The notes under the pieces are model-generated. The model was not told where the DNA came from, searched no databases, and saw nothing but the letters and a program-made list of their open reading frames with translations. Position numbers and translations under genes: made by a program. From Beroe forskalii (lineage: Eukaryota; Ctenophora; Nuda; Beroida; Beroidae), in NCBI GenBank assembly GCA_011033025.1, contig WFMF01000089.1:310001-374000 (forward strand): DNA of 64,000 bases, given 5' to 3'. Below, piece after piece: positions 53,950 to 64,000 of the stretch; the stretch's first letter is position 1; each line of letters starts with the position of its first letter.

Positions 53950-56900
53950 CTACCCGGTATTGAAAAAGTCGAAGCCGAAATCGCCAAAGTCCCACTCGTC
54001 GAACTCGATTTTCTGACAGGTGCACTCTGAGATGATCATGACAGCTTTGAACTTGACCGTGTGTCTGTCACACAGAACTCGAACGGGACTGATCTGAGAA
54101 TTCGAAGATGTTAATTACCATCAATGTGGTTGGCAGGGCCGGGAATCGAACCAGCGACCTCTCAATTTATCTAAAAATCTACTCCGACACCTTAATCAAC
54201 TGCGCTACATCAGCAGTTACTGTAAATTGGTTAATGGTTACTAACCGTCCAGTTGGAGGGTACATTCTCGTACCCTAGATCACAGAGTTTGGTGCATAAC
54301 ACGTGCGGTATCATGTCCACAGTCTGACACTTTCCTACGAGCATGTGCGTGTTCGTCTGAGGGGGTTTGGTATTACTATGAGGGAATGAAGGGGTACAGT
54401 ACTTCTACTATTAGAGAATGAAAGGGGTTCAGTATTACTTTTAGGGGTGCGGTATTACTATGAGGGAATGAAGGGGTACAGTAGGGAATGAAAATGGTGC
54501 GGTATTACTTTTAGGGGTGCAGGTTTTGGGATTGAAAAGGGTGCGGTATTACTTTAAGGGGTGCAGTTTTTGGGAATGAAAAGGGTGCGGTGTGACCTTG
54601 TTAGGAGTTTAAACTTAAAAGGGTTCAAAGTAACTATTAGGGAATGGAAACTGGAGAGCGAGTCATTGGTGTTGGGAGGGTGCAGTTATTAAGGATTATA
54701 GAGTATGACTATTAATATACTAATCTTAATAGGTATGCCTGATGAGAATGAGTATATGCAGCTGACACCCACCTCTTTGTCCCTGTTGTTGAGGGGGTCC
54801 ACAATGGGATCGCATGGTCTGATGTTGCACTGCGCTGACTCCGTAATGATGGGGCACCTGTTTCCTCCCGCTGCAACAAATCAGGTAAATATAATGAGTA
54901 TTGACAATAAACTTGCATACTGATAACTTTTGGGCATGTTTCAATGCTTCATCCCCCTCTGCACTTTAGAAAGCTCGAAGTTAATCCCCCTGGCTTTAGC
55001 GATGACTTCAAAATATTAAGTCACTTCTCCATCCCTAACCATCCCTATGGTAACCATCCCTACGGTTACCATCCCTACGCGGTTAAGTTTTTACAATTAC
55101 CTTCCACTCTGCGGTTGGTTTGGAGGTGTCTGTATACTGAGCCCACCCCGCAATATTCCGAGCATTCAGTCCACTCACTCCAGTCACTACCCGTCACACA
55201 ATCTGAAAAGTGAAAAATAATTTCAACTTTAACGTTCTGTTATTACTCTGTTTTATCTCTATTTCATCCCTATTTATTTGCCAAATTATTTGCCAAATTT
55301 TAACGATCTGGCTGGAATTCACAGATGTTATCTTCAGGTGAGATAGACAATCAGATGTGAAACCATACTGCAACTTAGGCACAGATGTGTGGTGGTTTAA
55401 GTGGTGCCAGAAAACAGTCCAAATTCAGGTTAGACAGTGTGTTTTTATTTTTCTGGGTATTTGGGTCGGCAATACGCTTCCCCGCAATGATCAAGATTCC
55501 GTAGATACTAAAAGCAGGAACTCGCCGAAAAAAACCGAAACAAGCGGAACAGCCCGAAACCAACTCGAAAACCTCCCCGAATCAAGCCGAAACGGGGAGG
55601 TTCTTGGATTGGTTCGGTGTGGTTTCGAGTTGTTCCGCTTGTTTTCGCTTGATTTGGGTAGTTCCTGTCTGTAGTATCGACGTAAAATCACATTAAATTG
55701 CCTTGTAGGTAATAATTGCTGAGGTTATAAACCAAGTTTCCTATTTTAGGCTACCTCATAATATAAGCTAAGCTTGCAAAGTATAGCCTACTTTCACCCA
55801 AATCAATAAGGTTCTTGCAGGCCCGAGGTCAAATTCTTCAGAATTACATTTTCATGAGAAAACTATAATTTCTTAAGATTAATATTTGATTAAGAATATC
55901 ATTCGATTCGGGTCTAGCCAAGGCTGCATACAAAATGACCGTCGCCACGAATAGTCCCATATCAATACATAAAACCACATAATATGCTAATAACGGCACC
56001 ACGCACCACGTTATTTAAGCCACTTTCCTCCCAAATTATGATAACTATAAATTTCTAAATTATAACCCGATTCTGGAATAGTGGAATATAATTATACACT
56101 TTATTCTGCAAACCATAGTAAAGCAGTGGTGAGATTTGACCCGTTCATGTCCCAAAATTCAAAACACACATGCGATGGATTCAAAGGCAAGGCCATTCTA
56201 GGTGATTAATAGATCGTGCAGCCAATCCAAATGGCTTGAGTAAAGTATTTATGTTCAATTTAGATACATGATAAATAGATAGCTTTACGATGACAGTTGG
56301 AACTGCAGTTCGCGCGTCTTTTGCGCGATGTACAGACATGTTATTTAAAAGTGTATATGCCACAAGAAACTTAAGCCGCGCGCACAATAGACGCGCAAAG
56401 TACAGTCTGAACTGCCCCTGTTGAATTATCTATACTCAGTACTCACCATCTGGGCAATAGTTTCCGGTTGGCATGATGCCAACTGAGTATGAGACTTGTC
56501 TCAAGGCTGTTAAATCTACGTCTGATTCGGCCGCGTAGCTGTCGTACCGCGAACTAACGTCTGTACTGCAAAAAGTGACGTAATTTAAACCAAACTCTGA
56601 TAGAATTAAATTCAACTTTTTTACTGCAAAGAGTGAAGTAACTCAAATCAAATTCTGATAGAATTAAATTTGACTTCTGTACTGCAAAGAATAAAGTAAT
56701 TTAAGTTTATTCAAATCAACTTCTGTAATGCAAAAAAAAGCAATAAAGTAAACTGAGAGACTCACTAGAAAATGTTTCTCCGACTCGTGGAGGTAAGGTA
56801 GAAGACAAACTGGCCCCCCACTATTAATTGCTCTGTACACTTCTTAGAACTTGCGTGGTTGGGTTATTTCACACTATTAATTGCATCGCGCACTTTTCAT

Positions 56901-58110
56901 TTACATTTTGAAGGTTTATTTCTATTAATCTAAAGTTTAATCCACACTTAATTCGCCCGAAACATAATATAGAGTCAATGATAATAAGGGGATAATGTTA
57001 AATAGACAATTAGAAGTTAATGTTAACCGCTTTTTTAACTAGTTTTTACTCACTGGAGGGAGATACGAATATCGTTATCTGATCCCCTATTTCGTTAGTA
57101 AACATGAATCTGCAGTTAACTGTCACTGTGACGTTCCCAGTGAACCCGTCTCCTCTGAAACACAAGTTGGGGTCAGAAGGGCGTCAGTAGGGGGTCATCA
57201 AGGAGTCATAAGGGGGTCAGTTAGGGTATCACCAGGGGTCGAAAGGGGTTTACCAGGGGTCAGCAGAGGGTTTTTGGTATGCTTTCTTACGACGGTTACG
57301 ACCGTTTTTTCAAAGGGAATTTACTCATTTTGAGAAAAATCGTTATGGTTTTAAGATGGTTACTTTTGTAACTCACCTACCGTAATTTAAGATGGCTGCT
57401 GAGACGATGGTGTCAATGTTTATAGGTATTTTGTTGTCAATGTTTGTAATATTTCAATTGTGGTGTCAATGCTTCAATTGTGGTGTCAATGTTAGGATTG
57501 TGGTGTCAATGTTTGTTATGCGGTGTCAATGTTTATATTGTGGTGTTAATATTGGATATGTGATGTCAATGTTTACATCGTCGTGTCAGCGTTGTCACTT
57601 ACCTATCGTAATTTAAGATGGTTGCTGAGACGATGGTGTCAATGTTTAGATTCTGGTGTCAGTCTTTGTATTAAGGTATAATGTTTGAATTGTGGTGTCA
57701 ATGTTTGGATGTGGTGTCAATGTTGTCACTCACCTATCGTAATTTAAGATGGTTGCTGAGACGATGGTGCCAATGTTTGTAATGTGTCTTCAAAGTTTGG
57801 ATTGTGGTGTCAATGTTTGGATTGTGGTGTCAATGTTAGCATTGTGGTTTCACCGTTGTCACTCACCTATCGTAATTGAAGATGGTTGCTGAGACGATGG
57901 TGTCAATGTTGGAACTGTGTTGTCAATGTTTGGATTGTGGTGTCAATGCTTACATAATGGTGTCACTGTTGTCACTCACCTATCGTAATTTAAGATGGTT
58001 GCTGAGACGATGGTGTCAATGTTGGTAGTATGAAGGATGCTTGCTGCGGGGCCACTACAAAAGGAACTACACAAGGCGAATAAGGCGAGGAAGGATAATA
58101 AACTGATCAT
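53950..58110 (-). CDS. Secreted TSP1 plus CTCK-like (CCN-like) protein
   Basis: Eight exons, every junction in phase: 57980-58110 (ATG), 57054-57154, 56766-56820, 56447-56565, 55101-55202, 54773-54870, 54246-54356, 53950-54093 (TAG); 286 residues. A signal peptide (MISLLSFLALFALCSSF) is followed by an unrecognised ~115-residue domain. Then comes a thrombospondin type 1 repeat (WSEWTECSEYCGVGS ... NRCPIITESAQCNIRPC) and a C-terminal cystine-knot-like region: C-x10-C-x3-C in exon 7, then SPVRVLCD ... IISECTC in exon 8. The last pattern parallels the end of the CCN proteins (CTGF VEFKCPDG ... IKTCAC). IGFBP and VWC domains of true CCN proteins are absent. A short acidic/aromatic tail (DEWDFGDFGFDFF) ends the protein. 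Likely a secreted matrix or signalling protein; function is inference. Confidence 0.8.
54133..54214 (-). pseudogene. tRNA-like sequence (tRNA pseudogene or SINE head)
   Basis: The minus strand has an A-box-like TAGCGCAGTTGATTAAGG and a perfect B box GGTTCGATTCC with a pairing T stem (GCTGG/CCGGC). The acceptor ends (GCTGATG versus CCCTGCC) do not pair and no normal anticodon arm can be folded, so it is not a working tRNA. It lies in the intron between the last two exons of the TSP1/CTCK gene. Confidence 0.6.
55524..55662. repeat. Imperfect palindrome (~140 bp)
   Basis: GAAACAAGCGGAACA at the left and TGTTCCGCTTGTTTTC at the right, with a second pair AACCTCCCCG / CGGGGAGGTT near the centre. 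A fold-back MITE relic is the simplest reading. It lies in an intron of the TSP1/CTCK gene between exons 4 and 5. Confidence 0.7.
57371..58022 (-). repeat. Tandem copies of the end of exon 1 with its splice donor
   Basis: Five copies (starting near 57371, 57592, 57724, 57857, 57970; the last is the real exon end) of a ~50-bp block. On the minus strand it reads AACATTGACACCATCGTCTC, AGCAACCATCTTAAATTACG, ATAG and then the donor GTGAGTGAC. Between them are simple CATTGACACCACAATC units. The four extra copies lie in intron 1 and keep the GT donor, one with a weaker GTAAGTGAC variant. Confidence 0.9.
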
Positions 58111-58463
58111 TCTGAGGTACAATGAAATGCATTGTTAGACTTGAACTGCACTGATCAAAAAATGCAAAATCTAAAACAGGGAAATGTTAATTTTTAAACT
58201 TATAAATATTGCATCCGGCACGTCTTTATAGGTTTATAGGTGTGGGAACGCGCCGAATTTATATATTTTTACAACATTAGAATATATTTCACATTCTTAT
58301 TTCATCAAACGTTCTTCCGGTGATAGAATAACTTGAAATTCTTTTCTTATCTCGCGGCATTCTAGACCCTACCACTGGGGTGCGTGGGGAGTTTACAAAA
58401 TGTGATAATGGGAAGTTAAAAACACTTCCCGGGCTCTTCACTGAAAATCATGACTTGGTATAT

Positions 58464-61058
58464 GGTCAACTGAAAGTATGATTTGACATAATTCCAACCA
58501 GTTTTTCAGCATGGTTGGAGGTAGATGGACTGAAAGTTAAATATCTCCGCCGTTTTTTACTTAATATATCTCAAAATTTGAGGTTTTACTTATAATACTT
58601 TAGTCTATTGTTTTATATAATTCTTAAATTTCAAATCCAACCAATGTGGAGCATACACACCAATATAAACTAGCATTCTCCATTTGTCACTTGAAGCTTT
58701 TTTGTCGAACTTGGGGTTATTCTATGAAATGGAATGTGCATGATACTCCAAACAGTTAGAAATACCCTGGTTGGACAAGATCGTACAGCCAACCATTGTG
58801 GAGCAAAACAATGAAAATTGGGCTGATTTCAGAGCCATAAAATACCATATTTTTCTGAAATCAGCTCGTATTTTTGTTTGTAAGGGAACAATACGAGTCT
58901 CTAGAATACTATATATGCAAATATATGATCATATATTGACCAACCAGTGTGGAGTAGGTGATTATTTGAAACTCATTCATAGTAAAAAACTATTATTGGG
59001 GCTGCATGGACTCAAATAAGACACAAATTTATGAGAAACGACATCAGAAGTTTGTAAATATCAACCTACAACTATTCCAATGCATGTGGAGGTTGTACCA
59101 CGTTCATCCAACCATGTGGAGGCAAAAACTTTTACCAGAAATCACGTTTTAACACGGATGATTTTGGGATACTAAAATTCTGAGAATTAGCAATTTTTTG
59201 GTTTAATTCGAGTTGAAAAACATCATTAAAAAGATTCCCAGGTAAGTTTTACTTAACAATTCTATCCAACCATGTGGAGCAATGGCTTTAAAATGGGGCT
59301 ATTTTAGTTATGGCAATTAAATAGTATCCCGTCTTCAATATTCCAACAAATCTTGAGATGGAGGTATCAGAACTTAAGAAATATATCTCGTGTGCGTCCT
59401 CGACAGTAACAACCCAACCAGTGTGGAGCAATAAGGTCATCATTGAGGGCATCTGGAGTCCTGGAGCTGTACCACTAGGATGATATTATATAGTATTATG
59501 CAATAGATATAACGCAGAAACTGGATTATGATTGTGCATTGTAGTCGTTCAATCATCAAGTTACGTTTTACCAACCATGTGGAGCAAGATACGTGTTCAT
59601 TTTGAAAAAGGGGACGGTTAAAATTATTTATAAAATCGTATACGAATCAAAATTTATTCTACTCCTAGCGATTAAATATTCATGCCAGGTATAATTAATT
59701 CTCTTACCATGACCCCAACCAATGTGGAGCTGTGCAGTTCGAAATATAGGGACGGGAAGTAGGAAGTTGGTCTATCAATTACCTACACAGAGAGTACAAA
59801 TTAAACATATTTTTCAATACAAGAATATGCAAATTACTTATTTAATGGTGACATACTTTTGAGTAAAACTTACTTTTAGATTTATTAATATTTGCGTCCT
59901 TTTGGAGGTCAGCTCCACACTGGTTGGAGCTCCTTTGGTGCTGAATGTTGCTCCAAGACGATGCCTATTCATGGGCCCAAATCATAATAGTCTTATATAA
60001 ATATTGACAGCAATCCAACCGTAGTGGAGCAGTTTTTCTGATTCAAACAGGTCTTGCTCCACGTGGTTGGATCAAGTTAACTCGAAACTGGCTCCACATG
60101 GTTGGCCTATAAATTAACTATACAGAAAGTATAAAATTAACATAATTTTCAATACAAGAATGTGCAAATTACTTATTTAATGGTGACATACTATTGAGTA
60201 AAACTTACTTTAGATTTACTAATATTTGCATCATTTTGGAGGTCAGCTCCACACTGGTTGGAGCTCTTTTGGTGTTGAATCTTGCTCCAAGAGGATGTTT
60301 ATTCATGTATCCATATTATTAGAGTCTCATATGGATCCGAGACATCAATCCAACCGTAGTGGAGCAGTCTTTCCGATTCAAACAGGCCTTGCTCCACATG
60401 GTTGGATTAGTTAGAGATTTAAATTACTCCACATGGTTGGCCTAGGAATACGTTACTTGAATAGATAACTTGGGGCAAATTTTAATGTTCCTGTGACTTT
60501 TACAGCCACTTTTTTGCACCATATCTGAAAACCACAAAAGTCTAAAATTATGGATTTTTGACATGACTTTTGAAATGCCTGCTCCACAGTGGTTGGTAGG
60601 AATTAATAAACGAATATGATTGATTTAAATTGACAAGAGAATGAATTTTGCTGTGATGAAAACCATTTGTTTCTATCTCAACTCCACACCCTGGTTGGAT
60701 AGATATATGTCTCAAAATTCCAGTTATTGCCTATTACTCCACATTGGTTGGATGGTTTTGAATCGTTTTTTCATCGCATCTGAAGGGCATAATGATGCTG
60801 TACCAAGTTCACTCAAAAATAATTTCAAAACCTCACAAGCTTTGAAATATGCCCGCTCCACACAAAAATGCTCCACAATAGAAAACCTTGCATAACTTCT
60901 GCTCCACAAACACTATTGAAATGGTTTTTCAACCATCTTACAGCCAAAACATTTGAGCATAAGGCAATAATCTTCACCAAGTGGCTCGGGAATATGGATT
61001 CGATTGACAGCCATTTTCCTAAACCATGGTTTTTGTCAAATCATACTTTCAGTTGACC
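58464..61058 (+). mobile_element. Phased-motif transposon, copy C (full length, 2595 bp)
   Basis: Intact 25-bp terminal inverted repeats (GGTCAACTGAAAGTATGA... and complement) flanked by ATAT on both sides (58460-58463 and 61059-61062), a 4-bp target duplication. Opposite orientation to copy A. It is ~400 bp longer because a segment around 59640-60060 is duplicated in diverged form within the element. The CCAACCA...TGTGGAGC motif occurs ~20 times. No transposase. It lies just upstream of the TSP1/CTCK gene start. Confidence 0.9.
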
Positions 61059-61712
61059 ATATAAAGTCACCAATAAAGAATTGTACCCAAATAATTTGGA
61101 ATTCTTGGAAAAATTGAGAGTATCAATTAAGTATCGTGTCCTGTTGTATGTATATATAATGACCGTGTTATTCTCATCAATTATATATCTGATTATTATT
61201 TAATAAACAGTAAACAAGGCTATATATAATATTCTTAAAATGAAACCATAAAAGATTCTTAACCTTTCAAAACGAATTATCACATTCAAGTGATTCCGAA
61301 AATTCTATTTTAAATTGAATTCGGTTCATTTACACTAAAGCACTGGCCCTTGTAATTGACTTAAAGGTTTCAAGGGTGGTTTCAACAGGAAGTTTTGACA
61401 GAAATGACTAAATGATACAAAAAAGTATAATTTTATAAAAGATGCTCTTGATTTCTTGGCACAGCATGCATGCCATTGCACGGTTTTTTGAGGTTATATC
61501 TGTAAAATTAAACTTTGTCGATTTTCGAATAATAATTGACGAACATGTTGCCAAAAGGAAAACACTTTTGATTTAAATTTATATATCGTAAAATTATGTA
61601 TGATACCGATTCTAACGACCTAAATCTGATTTCATCCGATGAGTTGAAAGAATAAAAAGATAAAAGCACAGGCTAAATCCAACTTTATCTGCTGATTATA
61701 AATGAAATCGTC

Positions 61713-62142
61713 CTAAAAATGCCGTGAGGTTTTGAATAACCGGTAACCGTTATAAGCTGAAATATCGTCTAATGCAAAATTTGCGGAAACTCTACAAACG
61801 ATTTCTAAACCGGAAAATTCGTCGGAAAGATCTATTTTTAAACGGGAAGAAATAAAAGCGTCCTCTAAAATCGTAAGATTTGTCTGTGGAAATATATACA
61901 AAAGGGATAAAAATACCTACTTGAAATGTTACCGTTGATTCACATATAACAGTGAATTACCGGACTTTTTATAGTCAGGATATCCATAGATGTTTGGAGT
62001 TACAGACCCATGATCTGGGATTGAGATGACGGAATCTAATTCTATAATTTTTGACACTTTGTTTTGAGTTTTTGTCTGATTCTCAGGAAAAAGATACCCG
62101 TATATAAGAAGAGCTATATTCATTAAAAACACAGCGATTGCA
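61713..62142 (-). CDS. Possible exon pair of an unknown minus-strand gene
   Basis: An ATG at ~62123 opens a frame with a short hydrophobic start (MNIALLIYGYLF) followed by ~55 polar residues. It ends at a donor-like CAACG-GTAACA at ~61932. A second open stretch begins after a 3' splice-like TTTCCACAG at ~61898 (TNLTILEDAFISS...) and runs ~60 codons. The phases of the two pieces do not match as drawn. No homology recognised; chance open frames are a real alternative. Confidence 0.22.
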
Positions 62143-62394
62143 TGGAATTTTCAGGATTGCGCGCAAAGCAAAGACCTTTTTCAGTGACCTCATTATCATA
62201 GCTCTCGCTGTAAAAAATATGACGATTCCTTTTCCTACTTTCCGACTCTGAGTTCCGGGATTCATATTATTTAGTGAGTTACGTTATCCTGTAATTTATT
62301 TGACAGAAATAATATATACTGCTGCTTAAAGACTGGTGAGTTGCTAAGTCATAGGCTGACGGCTGGGATTTGTTGGCAGATATGCCAGATAAAT

Positions 62395-62520
62395 ATTGGT
62401 AACTATTGGCAACTATTATTTGGTAACGATTTTTGGTAACGATTTTTGGTAACGATTATTTGGTAACGATTATTTGGTAACGATTATTTGGTAACGTTTT
62501 TTGGTAACTATCGATAGTAT
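62395..62520. repeat. TTTGGTAACGATTA simple repeat
   Basis: About eight imperfect units of GGTAACGATTATTT or shorter (GGTAACGATTTTT), with further single GGTAAC copies to ~62830. Confidence 0.85.
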
Positions 62521-63714
62521 AAAAAAGTGCAGCAATGCGCTGTTTATGAGTCTCATGATTTAAACTGATACTTCGAAAATCTTCTGACTAGACTTAATAG
62601 AAGTGGTTCTAAAATCTGTGGAATTTTATTAACGTTGCGGCGTTCTACAAAATATTCATAATCTCAAATTCGATTGTATAAAGAAGTGTCGTAAAAATTA
62701 AAACTATTCAATATAGGTAACTATCATTTGGTTACGAATTTTGGCAAATATTGGTAACCATTGGTGAATAATTGTAGCTATTGGTAATTACTGATGAATG
62801 GTAACTTTTTTAAGTACTAAGATATTGGTAGCTGTTTGAAAGGTACTGTTTTATCAGATAAAATTGAAACTTTAACCTACGTTTTATCGCAAATTTTGAT
62901 TAAATTTCAAAGCATGATATTAAGCATTATGGAGCACGAATATTATCGTTTCAAGCAGTGTTAATATCAAGCATTGGAGCATGGATATCATAATGCTGAT
63001 ATTGTTAGCCGTGAGGAAATATTACTATCCATTATCCCTGATACTTGGCCAAATGTTGAGTTCAAACAAACGTGCCATTTGAGATTCGCAATTTCGATAT
63101 GTGCGGCCTCAAATTATCAGTAAGATCATTCATGCCGATACGACGTAGGATATAAGGATCGTCAATATATGTGATGCAACAGGTGTCAATTATCGATAAA
63201 TTGACCAACATGCATCACGAAAATATTATGCAGGATTTCGCAGAAACGCATGATCTAAACCGCCCGACGGTGGCATAAACGAACTTAGTATGACGTCACA
63301 TCATTACCATATATGGTCATATCCGGGGCATTTGCGCCCATATATGGTCAATGAGTGACATCACCGTGAGAAAGAGTTTCAGATAAGACAGGAACTATAG
63401 TGTTAATACGGACAGCATATAATATAATGTCAGGGTGATAATACTGGGATAATTGATGTTGACTAATGTACCTCCGCACGACGCATAGTCACCGCTTCGT
63501 CATCAACGCACCACGTTAACCTCTGATAATGACGTCATCAGAACACCTTGGCGAGCCCGCGCGCGCGTTATAATATAATGTAAAGTAGTGATGGATTATT
63601 AGAATAGCGGGTATGCTAACCAACTATTAATAAACTATCAGGAACCGACAAAGTTACTCAATAATAGGCGAAAATATGTTGAATCAGTCACATTTTCCCT
63701 CTCACGTGTACAAA

Positions 63715-63790
63715 ATATATTTAATTTATTAATATATTATAATATATATTTAATTTATTAATATATTATAATATATATTCAATATATTGG
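63715..63790. repeat. AT tandem repeat
   Basis: Two copies of a 33-bp unit built of TATATTTAATTTATTAATAT followed by ATTATAA, plus a partial third. Confidence 0.85.
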
Positions 63791-64000
63791 TGCTCAGACT
63801 GTTTCAGATAATCGGAATATCTACTCCAACTGTCAAAAACAGATTAAATGGAATTGGCAAAAGCATATGAAGTAGAATGAGTGCCAAATCTACATGTCAG
63901 ATTTGATAGAATTCATAATAAAATGTTCCCTGCATATTACGAAATAAAAAGAAATATAATTTTGGCTTTTTTGGCGATTTTTCTCAAAAAACAAAAAGAA

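Larger units (their letters stand above)
61100..64000. other. AT-rich end of the window
   Basis: No confident gene. Contains the TTTGGTAACGATTA repeat at 62395-62520, a CCATATATGGTCA inverted pair (~63308 and ~63341) and an AT-rich tandem repeat at 63715-63790. A GCGCGCGC run occurs at ~63560. Possible minus-strand exons at 61713-62142 are listed separately. Confidence 0.45.

Noticed and set aside
54133-54214. Functional tRNA gene
   Set aside because: Acceptor stem does not pair and no standard anticodon arm forms.

Overview
This is a window of an AT-rich animal (metazoan) nuclear genome. Genes are split by many short GT-AG introns, a U6 snRNA gene lies inside an intron, and several independent transposon families are present. 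Gene content (DNA-PKcs, a papain-type protease with a ShKT-like tail, a secreted TSP1/cystine-knot protein) fits a marine invertebrate. Genes nested in introns and compact introns recall non-bilaterians such as ctenophores or cnidarians, but this lineage guess is inference. All exon models were built by hand from splice sites, reading phase and remembered family alignments.

Left part (1-28.5 kb): the minus strand carries the first ~23 coding exons of a DNA-PKcs (PRKDC) gene. It starts at 23760 and runs off the left edge. One 13.1-kb intron (1935-15043) holds three genes with uninterrupted reading frames: a papain-family protease (+), a multi-pass membrane protein (-), and a 1307-residue Pls-type nonribosomal peptide synthetase-like enzyme (+) with the architecture of epsilon-poly-lysine synthetase. 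A U6 snRNA gene sits in another DNA-PKcs intron. Upstream is a small RanBP2-type zinc-finger gene (-). Both genes carry copies of a 2.2-2.6-kb non-coding transposon built from a short motif repeated about every 155 bp.

Middle (28.5-41 kb): the 3' end of a coiled-coil gene (-, 30.3-31.8 kb), followed by almost pure repeat DNA. This contains a TGACGTCA minisatellite, a 16-bp satellite, a 1.2-kb tandem duplication, GC-rich arrays, a 2-kb long-inverted-repeat element with a nested fold-back element, a ~353-bp tandem array and an LTR-like pair.

Right part (41-64 kb): a Ser/Pro-rich low-complexity gene (+, 41.0-49.5 kb) whose first visible intron contains a complete TauE/SafE-type transporter gene on the opposite strand. 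After a 4.4-kb gene-poor stretch comes a phase-consistent eight-exon gene (-, 53.95-58.11 kb) for a secreted TSP1 plus CTCK-like protein resembling the C-terminal half of CCN proteins. A full-length copy of the transposon (58.46-61.06 kb) and AT-rich DNA finish the window.

The most unusual items are the intron-nested, intronless Pls-like synthetase (a candidate for horizontal transfer), the regularly phased transposon family, the CCN-like protein whose first-exon end and splice donor are tandemly multiplied in the intron, and the ACGCGTGA motif scattered through exons, introns and 3' flank of the Ser/Pro-rich gene.
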